Shown piece by piece: positions 1-9,628 of a stretch of DNA of 64,000 nt (position 1 is its first letter; each line of letters starts with the position of its first letter). The DNA comes from Pseudomonas sp. DNDY-54 (GTDB lineage Bacteria; Pseudomonadota; Gammaproteobacteria; Pseudomonadales; Pseudomonadaceae): NCBI RefSeq assembly GCF_019880365.1, contig NZ_CP082271.1, forward strand, positions 620,001 to 684,000, given 5' to 3'. A model generated the notes under the pieces. The model saw only the letters and a program-made list of their open reading frames with translations, ran no database searches and was not told the DNA's origin. Made by a program: the position numbers and the translations under genes.

Positions 1-905
1 AAGGTCAGCTCGCCATTGACCAGACGCTTGGCATCGAAGAACTGTTTGACACCCAGGCCGTCGCACGTCGGGCACGCTCCGGCCGGATTGTTGAACGAGA
101 ACAGCTTGGGCTCGAGCTCACTGATCGAGTGCCCGCAGATCGGGCAGGCGAAGCGGGCAGAAAAAATCATCTCCTCGCTCTGCTGTTCCTCTTCCATCGA
201 CGCGACCAGGGCGATGCCATCAGCGAGCTTCAGCGCGGTTTCGAAAGATTCAGCAAGACGCTGTTGAAGGTCGCTGCGAACTTTGAAGCGATCCACCACA
301 ACATCAATGGAATGCTTCTTCTGCTTGTCCAGTTTTGGCAGCTCGTCTAGCTCGTACAGCCGTCCGTTGACCCTTGCCCGTACGAAACCTTGCGCACGCA
401 GCTCATCAAATACCGCCAGGTGCTCGCCCTTGCGTTCCCGGATGACCGGGGCGAGCAGCATCAGCTTGCGGCCTTCCGGCAATGCGAGGACCTGATCGAC
501 CATCTGGCTCACCGTCTGCGCCTCCAGCGGCGCATCGTGGTCGGGGCAGCGCGGCGTGCCCACGCGGGCATAGAGCAAGCGCAGGTAATCGTAAATCTCG
601 GTGATGGTGCCGACGGTAGAACGAGGGTTGTGTGACGTCGACTTCTGCTCGATTGAAATGGCTGGAGAGAGCCCTTCAATCGTGTCGACGTCCGGCTTTT
701 CCATCATCGAGAGAAACTGGCGCGCGTACGCCGAGAGTGATTCGACGTATCGGCGTTGCCCTTCGGCATAAAGCGTATCGAAGGCCAGTGAGGACTTGCC
801 GGAGCCCGATAGGCCCGTGATGACGATCAGCTTGTCGCGTGGCAGCGTCAGATCGATGTTTTTCAGGTTGTGGGTCCGAGCCCCACGAATCAGAATCTTG
901 TCCAA
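1..905 (-). CDS. uvrA: UvrA, excinuclease ABC subunit A (N-terminal part, runs off the window)
   Basis: ATPase and damage-recognition subunit of the UvrABC nucleotide excision repair complex, cytoplasmic. About 301 N-terminal residues are visible. The frame opens with a TTG codon at 905 and reads [19 protein letters not shown], the standard UvrA start. The Walker A motif GLSGSGKSS follows near residue 31. Later come [19 protein letters not shown] and the first cysteines of the zinc module (CPICGHS, then CPTCDGLG) just before the window edge. No ATG gives this N-terminus, so TTG is the chosen start. It is divergent from the MFS gene at 1037. No clear LexA box was found in the 131-bp gap. The rest of the gene lies outside. 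Confidence 0.95.
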   Translation of the reverse strand, partial: MDKILIRGARTHNLKNIDLTLPRDKLIVITGLSGSGKSSLAFDTLYAEGQRRYVESLSAYARQFLSMMEKPDVDTIEGLSPAISIEQKSTSHNPRSTVGTITEIYDYLRLLYARVGTPRCPDHDAPLEAQTVSQMVDQVLALPEGRKLMLLAPVIRERKGEHLAVFDELRAQGFVRARVNGRLYELDELPKLDKQKKHSIDVVVDRFKVRSDLQQRLAESFETALKLADGIALVASMEEEQQSEEMIFSARFACPICGHSISELEPKLFSFNNPAGACPTCDGLGVKQFFDAKRLVNGELT

Positions 906-1036
906 AGCAGCCTCGCATGGCGGGCGAAAACCCGAAAGTATACGGCCAGCGGCGACATCTCGCCAAAGCGGCGAGCCTGTGCCGAGCAGGTGATGACTGC
1001 TAGAATCGCCGCCGGTTAATTCAAGCGAGACCCCAC

Positions 1037-2404
1037 ATGCAGGATCCTTACAGCGAGCGCATGAGCGCCAGAGAAACCCGCGCAGCGTCCGGGCTGGCCC
1101 TGGTTTTCGCGTTTCGCATGCTTGGCATGTTCATGGTTCTGCCTGTATTGGCGACCTATGGCATGGAACTGCAGGGCGCGACACCCGCGCTGATCGGTCT
1201 CGCTATCGGTGCTTATGGTTTGACCCAGGCGTTGCTACAAATTCCGTTCGGCATGCTTTCAGATCGAATCGGTCGGTTGCCGGTGATCTATTTCGGCCTG
1301 TTGATCTTCGCAGCCGGTGCCGTACTGGCCGCGACAGCCGATTCAATCTGGGGCGTCGTAGCCGGTCGTGTTCTGCAGGGCGCCGGGGCTATTTCTGCTG
1401 CGGTAATGGCGTTGCTGTCGGACCTTACCCGCGAGCAGCATCGCACCAAGGCGATGGCCATGATTGGCATGAGCATCGGCGTTTCCTTTGCGGTGGCGAT
1501 GATCGTCGGCCCACTGCTGACTCGTGCGTTCGGTCTGTCCGGCCTGTTCTGGACCACGGCCGGTATGGCGCTGCTGGGCGGCGTCGTGGTCGCTACGCTA
1601 CCGCGTGCGCACCAGCATCTGCGCCATCGCGAGTCCGGTGTGGCCAAGCAGGCGCTCGGCGCCACCCTTCGGCATCCTGACCTGTTGCGTCTGGATTTCA
1701 GCATTCTGGCGCTGCATGCCATCCTCATGGCCAGTTTCGTTGCCCTGCCGCTGGCGTTGGTGAATGAGGCGGCCTTGCCTCGGGATGAGCATTGGTGGGT
1801 ATACCTGACGGCGCTGGTGGTTGGATTCTTCGGCATGGTGCCTTTCATCATTTATGGCGAGAAGAAGCGTCAGATGAGGCGGGTCGTGCTGGGTGCGGTG
1901 GTCGTATTGCTGTGCACCGAATTGTTCTTCTGGTGGTTCGGCAGCGGGCTGTGGACGCTGGTCGGCGGCATGGTCGTGTTCTTTATCGCCTTCAACCTGC
2001 TGGAGGCATCGTTGCCGTCCTTGATCAGCAAAGTGGCGCCGGCTGGCGGCAAGGGCACGGCCATGGGCGTTTATTCCACTAGCCAGTTTCTGGGTGCCGG
2101 CATCGGTGGCGTTCTTGGCGGCTGGTTCTATCAGCAGGGTGGGCTGGCGCTGGTTTTCGGAGGATGTGCGGCGCTGTGCGTGCTGTGGCTGCTGGCAACC
2201 TTCGGTATGCGCGAGCCGCCTTACGTGACGGGCCTGCGGCTGCCATTGTCGGTCGACGCGGTGCGCAATCCTGCCCTGGCCGAGCACATGCTCGCGGTTC
2301 AGGGTGTGTCGGACGCCGTGGTGATTCCTGAGGAGTTGGCCGCCTATGTCAAGGTCGACATGCAGGCCCTGGATCGGGCCGCTCTCGATCGGCTGGTCGC
2401 CTGA
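1037..2404 (+). CDS. MFS transporter of the YajR type
   Basis: Inner-membrane major facilitator of 455 residues with about 12 hydrophobic segments. Motif A between TM2 and TM3 reads [12 protein letters not shown], which is close to the consensus. A short soluble tail after the last TM (about residues 405-455, [15 protein letters not shown]) resembles the C-terminal YAM (ferredoxin-fold) domain of E. coli YajR, whose total length is almost the same. The substrate is unknown. The gene sits between uvrA (divergent) and ssb, the usual pseudomonad order. The ATG at 1037 is used; MSARETR nine residues on is an alternative. No odd codon use was noticed. Confidence 0.85.
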   Translation: MQDPYSERMSARETRAASGLALVFAFRMLGMFMVLPVLATYGMELQGATPALIGLAIGAYGLTQALLQIPFGMLSDRIGRLPVIYFGLLIFAAGAVLAATADSIWGVVAGRVLQGAGAISAAVMALLSDLTREQHRTKAMAMIGMSIGVSFAVAMIVGPLLTRAFGLSGLFWTTAGMALLGGVVVATLPRAHQHLRHRESGVAKQALGATLRHPDLLRLDFSILALHAILMASFVALPLALVNEAALPRDEHWWVYLTALVVGFFGMVPFIIYGEKKRQMRRVVLGAVVVLLCTELFFWWFGSGLWTLVGGMVVFFIAFNLLEASLPSLISKVAPAGGKGTAMGVYSTSQFLGAGIGGVLGGWFYQQGGLALVFGGCAALCVLWLLATFGMREPPYVTGLRLPLSVDAVRNPALAEHMLAVQGVSDAVVIPEELAAYVKVDMQALDRAALDRLVA

Positions 2405-2586
2405 TGCGGGCTTTTCGCTGAGCGTGAATGCCGCTTTGTAGCGTCTACTGTTCCACCGCCGGAGGTCGCGCCGGTTGGCCGAGGGGGGGCGGTAAGGTAA
2501 GATTCACGGTCATTGGCATTTTCCCGGTTTGCGGGGATTCTCTCCAATGAGCCAACCCAAACTATGTTCAATCGAAGGAGTTACCC

Positions 2587-3081
2587 ATGGCCAGAGGGGT
2601 GAATAAAGTCATCTTGATCGGCAATGTCGGCGGCGACCCGGAAACCCGCTACATGCCCAATGGCAATGCGGTGACCAACATCACGCTGGCCACGACCGAC
2701 AGCTGGAAAGACAAGCAGACCGGCCAGCAGCAGGAGCGCACCGAGTGGCATCGTGTCGTGCTGTTCGGAAAGGTTGCCGAGATTGCCGGCGAGTACCTAC
2801 GAAAGGGCTCGCAGTGTTATATCGAAGGTCGTCTGCAGACGCGCGAGTGGGAAAAAGATGGCGTGAAACGTTACACCACCGAGATCGTGGTCGACATGGG
2901 CGGAACCATGCAGCTGCTCGGGGGTCGTGGTGGTAGTTCCGATGACGCTCCACGGCAGTCGCAGCCGCGCCCGCAGCGTGAGTCGCAGCCGCAACAGCAG
3001 TCACGCCCGCAGTCTCAGCCGCAGCCTGCCCAGCAGCCGGCTCCGGACTACGACAGCTTCGACGACGATATCCCGTTCTAG
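2587..3081 (+). CDS. ssb: Single-stranded DNA-binding protein
   Basis: Protein of 164 residues that coats single-stranded DNA in replication, recombination and repair. The OB fold covers about residues 1-110 (starts [19 protein letters not shown]). It is followed by a low-complexity Gln/Pro/Ser/Arg linker, about residues 115-150. The acidic tip DDDIPF at the C-terminus docks partner proteins. AAGGAG lies 6 nt before the ATG. Position next to a uvrA-divergent MFS gene is conserved in pseudomonads. The next gene begins 11 nt downstream and may be co-transcribed. Confidence 0.97.
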   Translation: MARGVNKVILIGNVGGDPETRYMPNGNAVTNITLATTDSWKDKQTGQQQERTEWHRVVLFGKVAEIAGEYLRKGSQCYIEGRLQTREWEKDGVKRYTTEIVVDMGGTMQLLGGRGGSSDDAPRQSQPRPQRESQPQQQSRPQSQPQPAQQPAPDYDSFDDDIPF

Positions 3082-3091
3082 AGTTTTCTCC

Positions 3092-3976
3092 ATGCGAATG
3101 CGCCTGATGCTGTTGGGCGGCGGTAATGCCCTGGGTCAGGCGCTTATCCGCCTGGGCGCCGAGGAAGACATCGGCTTCCTCGCCCCGCGTCCGCCCGATC
3201 AGGGCTGGGATGCGCCAAGTCTTACGAATCTACTCGACGACAACCGTCCGGATGTCGTGATCAACCTTGCGTACTATTTCGACTGGTTCCAGAGCGGGCA
3301 CGTCGATGACGCGGTGCTGGCCAAGCAAGAGCGGGCGGTAGAACGGCTGGCGGAGCTATGCCAGCACCATCAGTTCATGCTGATGCAGCCGTCCAGCTAC
3401 CGGGTATTCGACGGTGCTCGGACAACCGCTTACAGCGAGAAGGATGAGGTCGCACCGCTGGATGCGCGCAGTCGTGCGCTCTGCCGTATGGAACAGAGCG
3501 TTCGCGCGCTTTGCCCTCGGCATGTCCTGCTTCGTTTCGGATGGCTGCTCGACGACAGTTCCGATGGGTTGCTGGGGCGTTTCCTTCAACGCCTCGAAGG
3601 CAGCGACGAGTTGTGTCTCGCTGATGATCGTCGCGGCAACCCAACACCAGTCGAGGATGCCGCGCGGGTCATCCTGGCCGTGCTGAAGCAGCTGGATTGC
3701 CACGCGCCCCTTTGGGGAACCTATCATTACGGCGGGCACGAGGCGTCCACGCCGTTGGTGGTGGGGCAGGCATTGCTCGCCGAGGCGGGGCGCCATCGCC
3801 AGCTGACGATTGATCGTCTCACCCCGGTCGCTCACGCCGCCTGCCCGGATGCGGCAGACGAGCCACAGCATGGCGTGCTGGCCTGCAGAAAAATCTTCAA
3901 TACATTCGGCATCAAGCCGCGTGCCTGGCGCACGGGGCTGCCGAGCCTGCTGGAGCGATACTACCGTCATGGGTGA
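3092..3976 (+). CDS. NAD(P)-dependent sugar-nucleotide reductase-like protein (RmlD-like)
   Basis: Extended short-chain [17 protein letters not shown] protein of 294 residues. The N-terminal Rossmann sequence is MRLMLLGGGNALGQALIRLG, followed by RPDVVINLAYY. This is the layout of dTDP-4-dehydrorhamnose reductase relatives. The typical YxxxK catalytic pair is not obvious: the region after PSSYRVFDG reads LDARSRALCRMEQ, so it may be a non-catalytic or altered member. ATG 3092, just after ssb, was chosen because the same frame upstream only overlaps ssb. Its stop overlaps the next gene by 8 nt, so the two are translationally coupled. The substrate is unknown. Confidence 0.75.
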   Translation: MRMRLMLLGGGNALGQALIRLGAEEDIGFLAPRPPDQGWDAPSLTNLLDDNRPDVVINLAYYFDWFQSGHVDDAVLAKQERAVERLAELCQHHQFMLMQPSSYRVFDGARTTAYSEKDEVAPLDARSRALCRMEQSVRALCPRHVLLRFGWLLDDSSDGLLGRFLQRLEGSDELCLADDRRGNPTPVEDAARVILAVLKQLDCHAPLWGTYHYGGHEASTPLVVGQALLAEAGRHRQLTIDRLTPVAHAACPDAADEPQHGVLACRKIFNTFGIKPRAWRTGLPSLLERYYRHG

Positions 3977-4898
3977 TTCACCGATTCTGGTCACCGGAGG
4001 GGCTGGCTTCATCGGCTCCAATCTGGTCGATGCCCTTGTGGCTCGCGGCTATTCGGTGCGGGTGCTCGATAATCTGTCCACCGGCAAGCGAAGTAACTTG
4101 CCCACCAGTGCCAATGTGGAGTTTGTCGAGGGTGATGTGGCAGATGCGCAGCTAGTGCGTCGTGCTGTTCTGGGGTGCGGCGCCGTGGTGCATCTGGCGG
4201 CGGTGGCTTCGGTGCAAGCCTCAGTTGACGATCCTGTAGGTACTCACCAGAGTAATTTCGTGGGTACGCTGAACCTGTGCGAAGCGATGCGTGAAGCCGG
4301 CGTGCGGAGGGTGGTCTTTGCTTCTAGCGCGGCCGTCTATGGAAACAATGGCGAAGGTCAGGCCATCGACGAAGACGTTCCGAAAGCCCCACTGACGCCG
4401 TACGCGGCGGATAAGCTGGCCAGCGAACACTACCTCGACTTCTATCGGCGCCAGCATGGACTTGATCCGGTGGTGTTTCGCTTCTTCAATATCTACGGGC
4501 CGCGACAGGATCCGTCTTCGCCCTACTCGGGCGTGATCAGCATCTTCACGCAGCGCGCGCAACAGGGGCTACCGATCGCCGTGTTTGGCGATGGCGAGCA
4601 AACCCGCGACTTTTTATATGTCGGCGATCTGGTGGAGATTCTGCTTCAAGCGCTTGAGAGCGCTGTCGCCGAGGCGGGTGCGGTTAACGTGGGACTGAAC
4701 CGCGCGACCAGCTTGAATGAATTGCTGGCGGCAATCGGCGACGTCTTGGGTGCGCTGCCACCCGTGACCTACGGGCAAGCCCGCGGCGGCGATATCCGCC
4801 ATTCGCGCGCGGATAATACGCGGTTGTTGCAGCGTTTCCGTCTGCCTGAGCCCGCTACGGATATGCGTACGGGGCTGGCAACGCTGTTGGGGCATTAA
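3969..4898 (+). CDS. NAD-dependent epimerase/dehydratase (UDP-glucose 4-epimerase-like)
   Basis: Protein of 309 residues of the extended SDR family that acts on nucleotide sugars in the cytosol. It has GGAGFIGSNLVDAL near the N-terminus for NAD binding, the catalytic Ser/Thr region FASSAAVYGNNG, and the YxxxK pair in PYAADK. RFFNIYGPRQDP and DGEQTRDFLYVGDLV are typical of GalE and WbpP-like epimerases. The ATG at 3969 overlaps the preceding gene by 8 nt. Exact substrate (UDP-Glc, UDP-GlcNAc or other) cannot be read from sequence alone. A strong palindromic terminator follows. Confidence 0.85.
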   Translation: MGDSPILVTGGAGFIGSNLVDALVARGYSVRVLDNLSTGKRSNLPTSANVEFVEGDVADAQLVRRAVLGCGAVVHLAAVASVQASVDDPVGTHQSNFVGTLNLCEAMREAGVRRVVFASSAAVYGNNGEGQAIDEDVPKAPLTPYAADKLASEHYLDFYRRQHGLDPVVFRFFNIYGPRQDPSSPYSGVISIFTQRAQQGLPIAVFGDGEQTRDFLYVGDLVEILLQALESAVAEAGAVNVGLNRATSLNELLAAIGDVLGALPPVTYGQARGGDIRHSRADNTRLLQRFRLPEPATDMRTGLATLLGH

Positions 4899-4912
4899 AA
4901 AAGTAGAAAAGC

Positions 4913-4934
4913 AAAGGCGCCCTAGGGCGCCTTT
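4913..4934. terminator. Bidirectional intrinsic terminator
   Basis: Perfect stem AAAGGCGCCC / GGGCGCCTTT with a 2-nt centre, with A-rich sequence on the left and T-rich on the right. It lies between the epimerase gene (+) and the convergent ompW-like gene (-), so it can serve both. Confidence 0.85.
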
Positions 4935-4968
4935 GTCATACCTGCGATCCGGCGAAATGCTGGGTTCG

Positions 4969-5637
4969 TCAGAATTTGTAGCCGAGGCCGACCATGTAGA
5001 CCATTGGGTCTACGTCGATATCGACCTTCACTTTACTGTCACCTAGGTAGGTGGTGCCGGTGGTGTCAATATCAATGTATCGAACCTGCGCGTTGAGCAT
5101 GATGCTGTCTGTCAGCATGTAATCCATGCCGACCTGAGCAGCCACTCCCCACGAATCCTGAACGTCAAAGCCGTCAAAGACTTGGTCGGCGGAACTGCTT
5201 AGCTTGGTATCGAAGAACCACGTGTAGTTGATGCCCGCGCCGACATACGGCTGGAAGGATGAACTCTTGTCGAGCGGGTAATAGACGATGCTCAGTGTCG
5301 GTGGCAAATGTTTCAGGCTGCCTAGCTTCCCATCGATGCCCTGCGCCACGCCTTTCACTCCGACGTCATGGCTAAATGGCGTGGCTGCTAGCAACTCAAT
5401 ACCTACGTTGTCAGTAACCATATACGCGAAGTTCAACCCGAGTTGCGTATCGCTATCCAGGGTGGCTTGGCTGCCATCAAACGTAGTGGCTCCGGCACTG
5501 ACTTCACCGCTGTCCTCGCGCGGATCAACAGTAATGGCACCGGCACGCAGAATCACATCACCAGCCTGATGGGCCTGAGCGAAAGGGGCGGCGAGGGCTA
5601 CGGCCAGCACGGACGCGGTAAAGAGGGTCTTGCGCAT
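4969..5637 (-). CDS. OmpW-family outer membrane protein
   Basis: Eight-stranded outer-membrane barrel of the OmpW family, 222 residues. It has a signal peptide (MRKTLFTASVLAVALAAPFA, cleaved near AQA-HQ). Family segments include GDVILRAGAITVDPRED, LGLNFAYMVTDNVGIELLA, FQPYVGAGINYTWFF and the C-terminal strand ending VGLGYKF, with terminal aromatic Phe for Bam recognition. The ATG at 5637 is preferred over one 21 nt upstream because GGAG sits 8 nt before it and the signal peptide starts there. OmpW proteins are linked to small hydrophobic molecules and stress; the ligand here is unknown. Confidence 0.92.
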   Translation of the reverse strand: MRKTLFTASVLAVALAAPFAQAHQAGDVILRAGAITVDPREDSGEVSAGATTFDGSQATLDSDTQLGLNFAYMVTDNVGIELLAATPFSHDVGVKGVAQGIDGKLGSLKHLPPTLSIVYYPLDKSSSFQPYVGAGINYTWFFDTKLSSSADQVFDGFDVQDSWGVAAQVGMDYMLTDSIMLNAQVRYIDIDTTGTTYLGDSKVKVDIDVDPMVYMVGLGYKF

Positions 5638-5783
5638 AATGGAACTCCATCCAGACATGATGTGTTGCGACTGGTGACCATGGTAGGGCGCGGCGCTTCC
5701 TCGATTTTGATCCAGCTCAACGAAACGCTCCGGTTTGAAGGGGCTGCGACGTATTGCCCGGGTTGCCTTCCTTTGTGCATCTA

Positions 5784-5799
5784 GATGATAATGTTTCTC
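5784..5799 (+). promoter_or_regulatory. Candidate Fur box upstream of the TonB/Exb operon
   Basis: The bases GATAATGTTTCTC (5787-5799) match the 13-base 3' part of the Fur consensus (GATAATCATTATC) at 10 positions. It lies about 40 bp before the first gene of the operon. Iron control is therefore likely but not proven. Confidence 0.4.
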
Positions 5800-5835
5800 T
5801 TTCGAGTTTGACCCTTCGTCTGCAAGGACCCATCA

Positions 5836-6606
5836 ATGCAAGCCCTTATTCCCCGCCTCCTGGCGGTCGCCGTGCTGCCATGCTGCGTGCAGCTTCATGC
5901 AGCCCCGTTGGATGCCGCGCTCGAAGAAAGTCAGCGTCTGGCCGCTGAGGCGAAGGCGTCGCAAGCGCGCATCGAACAGCTCGATGACGCCACCCGGCAG
6001 ATGCTCAATGACTACCGCAGTGCAGTGCAGCAGGCCGAGGCATTGAAAGCCTATAACGAGCAGCTGACTCAGCTCACCGCGGGGCAGCGCAAGGAACTTG
6101 ATGGTTTTCAGCGTCAGCTGGATAGCATCGAGCGCACCCAGGAAGCCGTTGCGCCACAGATGGGGCGGATGGTTGAAGTGCTCGAGGAGTTCATCGCCGC
6201 TGATCTGCCATTTCTGCCAGACGAGCGCGCAGACCGTCTGGCCAGTCTGCAGGACATGCAGGCTCGCGCCGATGTCAGTTTGGCCGAGAAATACCGGCGA
6301 ATTCTTGAGGCCTATCAGATCGAGAGTGATTACGGCCGAACGCTGGAAGCCTGGCGGGGCGAGCTGCCCACCGAAGGCGGCAGCCGTAGCGTCGAGTTTC
6401 TCCGCCTGGGTCGAACCATGCTGTATTACCAGACCCTAGATGCTCATGTGAGCGGCTGGTGGAACCCTCAGTCCCAAGCCTGGGAAGTGCTCGACGGTGG
6501 CGCTCGCCGACCAATCACCAAAGCCATCGCCATTGCTCGGCAACAGCAGGCGCCCACCTGGCTGGAACTACCCGTGAATACGCTGGCCAAGGAGGCTGCA
6601 CAATGA
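5836..6606 (+). CDS. DUF3450 periplasmic protein of a TonB energy-transduction operon
   Basis: Secreted 256-residue protein with a signal peptide (residues 1-23, ends LHA-AP) and a long coiled coil at about residues 25-105 rich in Glu, Gln and Ala. A conserved globular part follows (FLPDERADRLASLQ ... WWNPQSQAWEVLD). This family (DUF3450) regularly precedes ExbB/ExbD/TonB sets and is thought to assist them in the periplasm; no biochemical role is established. AAGGAC lies before the ATG. Its stop overlaps the next start as ATGA. Confidence 0.85.
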   Translation: MQALIPRLLAVAVLPCCVQLHAAPLDAALEESQRLAAEAKASQARIEQLDDATRQMLNDYRSAVQQAEALKAYNEQLTQLTAGQRKELDGFQRQLDSIERTQEAVAPQMGRMVEVLEEFIAADLPFLPDERADRLASLQDMQARADVSLAEKYRRILEAYQIESDYGRTLEAWRGELPTEGGSRSVEFLRLGRTMLYYQTLDAHVSGWWNPQSQAWEVLDGGARRPITKAIAIARQQQAPTWLELPVNTLAKEAAQ

Positions 6607-7949
6607 GCCGCTTGCTGACTTTGCTATTAATCGGGCTATTGCCAGCTCTGGCTCAGGCGGCAGAGCCATTGACCCCTGACCAGTTGTTACAGCGCATTCG
6701 CAGTGAACGCGCGGCGGAGGTCGACGCGATGCAGGCGCGCGAACAGGCTTTTGTTCAGAATCGCAGCGAGCAGGCACAGCTGCTGGCGCGTGCCAACGCC
6801 GCGCTGGAACAGCAGAAAGCCGAAGCCGAGCGGTTGAAAGCCGAGTTCGACCGTCAAGAAGCCGAGCTGGCCGAGCAGGAAAAGCTTTTGGCACAGCGTG
6901 TTGGCCATCTCGGCGAGCTGTTCGGCGTGGTGCGTCAGAGCGCCGGCGATATTGCCGGGCAGTGGGAGGATAGCCTGCTCAATGCGCAGTTCCCCGACCG
7001 GCTCGAGCGACTCAAAGCATTAGCCGAAAGCCGTGAGCTGCCTTCAGCGGAAGATCTGGACAGCTTCTGGATGATGCTGCTTGAAGACCTTGCCGCCAGC
7101 GGCCGGGTCGAGCGGGTTGACTTGCCTGTCGTGGGCGTTGATGGCCAGCGCAGCGTGCAGTCGGTCCTCCGTGTCGGCAGTTTCTCGGCGTTTACCGATG
7201 ATGCCTTCCTGCGCTACGAAAGCGGTGCCGGTGAGCTGCTGACTCCGAGTCGCCAGCCATCCGGTATGGATCAGGTAAACGATTACCTGGGTAGCACCGA
7301 TGCGCTGGCGACGCTGCCGATCGATCCAAGCCGCGGCTCATTGCTGGCTCAGTTACAACGTCAGCCACAGCTGTGGGACCGCGTGCAACAGGGCGGCCTG
7401 GTCGGTTGGGTCATTCTGGTGCTCGGCGCCATCGGCCTGCTGCTCGCCATCTGGCGGATGGTCTATCTGTCCGGTGTCAGTCGCGCCGTGGGCCGTCAGA
7501 TGCGCGAACTCAATCAACCACGCGGTGACAATCCGCTGGGCCGCATCATCGGCGTGCTCGGGCCCAAGCCGCAGCTGTCCGATCTGGAGACCCTCGAGCT
7601 CAAGCTGGACGAGGCGATCCTCCAGGAAACCCCGCCGCTGGAGCGCGGACAGCCGCTGCTCAAGCTGCTGGCTGCCGTTGCACCGCTGCTTGGCTTGCTG
7701 GGCACCGTAACCGGAATGATCGTGACGTTTCAGGCCATCACCCAGAGCGGTGGCGGCGACTCGCGGCTGATGGCCGATGGGATTTCCCAAGCGCTAGTGA
7801 CCACGGTGTTGGGCCTGGTGGTCGCGATTCCGCTGCTGTTCCTGCACAGCCTGCTGGCCAGCCGCAGCAAGTCGCTGATTCAGCTGCTTGAACAGCAGAG
7901 CGCGGGCCTTATCGCGCTGCATCTGTCGGGGACGCCACGTCGTGAGTGA
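6603..7949 (+). CDS. MotA/TolQ/ExbB proton channel with N-terminal periplasmic coiled coil
   Basis: Long ExbB-type proton channel subunit of 448 residues. It has a signal peptide (MSRLLTLLLIGLLPALAQA), then a periplasmic coiled coil at about residues 20-105, a soluble region, and a C-terminal MotA/TolQ/ExbB domain. That domain has three membrane segments (about 264-284, 354-376, 395-420) and the signature LLGTVTGMIVTFQAIT. It should energise TonB together with the next two products. The ATG at 6603 overlaps the previous stop; a longer frame upstream has no signal peptide or site. It overlaps the next gene by 8 nt. Confidence 0.88.
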   Translation: MSRLLTLLLIGLLPALAQAAEPLTPDQLLQRIRSERAAEVDAMQAREQAFVQNRSEQAQLLARANAALEQQKAEAERLKAEFDRQEAELAEQEKLLAQRVGHLGELFGVVRQSAGDIAGQWEDSLLNAQFPDRLERLKALAESRELPSAEDLDSFWMMLLEDLAASGRVERVDLPVVGVDGQRSVQSVLRVGSFSAFTDDAFLRYESGAGELLTPSRQPSGMDQVNDYLGSTDALATLPIDPSRGSLLAQLQRQPQLWDRVQQGGLVGWVILVLGAIGLLLAIWRMVYLSGVSRAVGRQMRELNQPRGDNPLGRIIGVLGPKPQLSDLETLELKLDEAILQETPPLERGQPLLKLLAAVAPLLGLLGTVTGMIVTFQAITQSGGGDSRLMADGISQALVTTVLGLVVAIPLLFLHSLLASRSKSLIQLLEQQSAGLIALHLSGTPRRE

Positions 7950-8487
7950 TCTGCACGGGCAGTGGCTGCGCCTCGTCGACAGTGGCTACTCGCTGCTCGA
8001 TTTCATGGCTGCGGGCGGCGCGGTCATGTGGGCGTTGGCCGCCTTGTGCGTGCTCTATTGGACGCTGGTCTTCGAGCGCTTGTGGTTCATGCGACGGGTA
8101 TTCCCGCGCTGGGTCGAGGCGCGCCGCGAAGCCTGGACACGGCTGGGCGATGAGCCCGGCAACTGGCAACGCGCAGTGCGCAGCGCCTGGCTGGCTCAGG
8201 CGCAGCAGCAGCTCACGGGCCCGCTGCGAATGAGCAAGACGCTGGTGGCGATGTATCCGTTGCTGGGCTTGCTCGGCACCGTCAGCGGCATGATTGCCGT
8301 ATTCGATGTGCTGGCGCTCAACGGCACCGGCAACCCCCGCGGCATGGCCGCCGGGGTCTGGCAGGCAACCCTGCCGACCATGGCGGGCATGGTACTGGCC
8401 ATCACTGGACTATTTAGCCTGGCGCGTCTCGAACGTATTTCACGCCAGGCTCTCGACCGGCTGGCCGACCAGCTGCGTCACGATTGA
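7942..8487 (+). CDS. exbB: ExbB-like biopolymer transport protein
   Basis: Inner-membrane proton channel subunit of 181 residues with three membrane segments. The first is near residues 20-45 (AAGGAVMWALAALCVLYWTL), and the TolQ/ExbB signature LLGLLGTVSGMIAVFDVLA comes later. It starts at GTG 7942 (MSDLHGQWLRL). The alternative upstream start lies inside the previous gene and would add residues without family resemblance. Two ExbB-type proteins in one operon, one long with a coiled coil and one short, is the normal arrangement for DUF3450-linked systems. Confidence 0.88.
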   Translation: MSDLHGQWLRLVDSGYSLLDFMAAGGAVMWALAALCVLYWTLVFERLWFMRRVFPRWVEARREAWTRLGDEPGNWQRAVRSAWLAQAQQQLTGPLRMSKTLVAMYPLLGLLGTVSGMIAVFDVLALNGTGNPRGMAAGVWQATLPTMAGMVLAITGLFSLARLERISRQALDRLADQLRHD

Positions 8488-8497
8488 GGATTACCGG

Positions 8498-8911
8498 ATG
8501 CGTATGCGTCGCCATCATTATCAGCAGGAAGAAGACACGGGCATCGATCTGACGCCGATGCTCGACGTGGTCTTCATCATGTTGATCTTCTTCATCGTCA
8601 CCAGCTCCTTCATCAAGGAATCCGGGGTCGAGGTCCAGCGTCCACAGGCGGACACGGCCAGCGCGCAGGACAAAGGCAACATTCTCATCGCGGTGACCGC
8701 TGACGGCCAGGTCTGGATCGACAAGCAGCCGGTGGATGTGCGCAGCGTGCGCGCCCATGTGGAGCGTATGCGCGTTGACCAACCGGAAGGTGCTGTGGTG
8801 GTTCAGGCCGATCAGGACGCGCGGACCGGACTGGTGGTTCAGGTTATGGACCAGGCACGGCAGGCCGGCGTCCAGGATGTTGCGCTTGCCGCCAGCTCGG
8901 GAGCTCAATAA
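8498..8911 (+). CDS. exbD: ExbD-like biopolymer transport protein
   Basis: Single-span inner-membrane protein of 137 residues that pairs with ExbB. The N-terminal segment EEDTGIDLTPMLDVVFIMLIFFIVTS carries the conserved membrane Asp (LDVVFIML) required for proton use. The remaining 95 residues form the periplasmic domain (VDVRSVRAHVERM ... VVQADQDARTGLVVQVMDQ). The ATG at 8498 lies 10 nt after the exbB stop with GGA-rich sequence before it. Its stop shares one base with the tonB start. Confidence 0.93.
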   Translation: MRMRRHHYQQEEDTGIDLTPMLDVVFIMLIFFIVTSSFIKESGVEVQRPQADTASAQDKGNILIAVTADGQVWIDKQPVDVRSVRAHVERMRVDQPEGAVVVQADQDARTGLVVQVMDQARQAGVQDVALAASSGAQ

Positions 8912-9627
8912 TGGTACGGGGACTGACCCGCGTTGGGTTGTCCTTTATCGCCGCCTGCGTGGTAGCGCTGCTGCTGTTTGCTTTGATGCTGAGCATGGTC
9001 AATCCGCCGCGCAGCAACGTGTCGGACGATCCGGTCGCGATCGCCAACTTCGTGCGCATGGACAGCCGTAACGAAAGCACCGCGACACGCTCACGGCAGC
9101 AGGCGCCACAGCCGCCCCAGCCAAAGACGCCGCAGCCGCCGACCCCGCCCACTCCGAGCATGGCTACGCCCAGCGCCAACCTGCCGAAGCTCGATCTTCA
9201 ATTGCCGAACATCGACAGCGGGATGGCCGTTGCCAGTGCGCCTGCGCCTAGCCTGACCGGCCTGACCGCGGCGGCGCCCGCCGCGACGCCAACCCCGCCG
9301 CCCGCAGCCCCCGCGGCAGCCGACGAGGGTTCGCGGTCCGGCGGTCCCGAGCAGGAAGTCATGCCGCTCAATGATGTGCGTCCCGAGTATCCGTATCGGG
9401 CGCGTCAGCGCGGCATCGAAGGGCACATCAAACTCGCGTTTACCATCACGCCCGCGGGTCGGGTCGAGAACATTCGGGTTCTTGAGGCATCGCCACGCAA
9501 CGTATTCGATCGAGAAGCGCGTCGTGCAGCTGCCCGCTGGCGCTTCGCGCCGCGCACCGAAAACGGTTCTGCGGTATCGCGCGAGGCCGTCAAAACCCTG
9601 CATTTCCGCCTGCAAGGAGAACGCTGA
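8911..9627 (+). CDS. tonB: TonB-family energy transducer
   Basis: Protein of 238 residues linking the proton channel to outer-membrane transporters. It has an N-terminal membrane anchor (about residues 8-30), a Pro/Ala/Gln-rich stretch across the periplasm at about 60-150 (QPPQPKTPQPPTPPTP), and a C-terminal TonB domain (VRPEYPYRARQRGIEGHIKL ... EARRAAARWRFAP). It is the fifth gene of a coupled operon. It is likely dedicated to a specific receptor set, as pseudomonads usually carry several TonB proteins; the receptor is not in this window. Confidence 0.92.
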   Translation: MVRGLTRVGLSFIAACVVALLLFALMLSMVNPPRSNVSDDPVAIANFVRMDSRNESTATRSRQQAPQPPQPKTPQPPTPPTPSMATPSANLPKLDLQLPNIDSGMAVASAPAPSLTGLTAAAPAATPTPPPAAPAAADEGSRSGGPEQEVMPLNDVRPEYPYRARQRGIEGHIKLAFTITPAGRVENIRVLEASPRNVFDREARRAAARWRFAPRTENGSAVSREAVKTLHFRLQGER

Positions 9628-9628
9628 C

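Noticed and set aside
676..966. Minus-strand open frame of 96 codons across the uvrA start
   Set aside because: It is another frame of the uvrA 5' end; the correct UvrA frame starts at TTG 905.
955..1036. LexA box for uvrA
   Set aside because: No CTG-N10-CAG palindrome; the nearest CTG/CAG pair has the wrong spacing.
1598..2287. Minus-strand 229-codon frame
   Set aside because: Antisense to the MFS gene, Gln/His/Arg-rich with no family features; a shadow of a high-GC gene.
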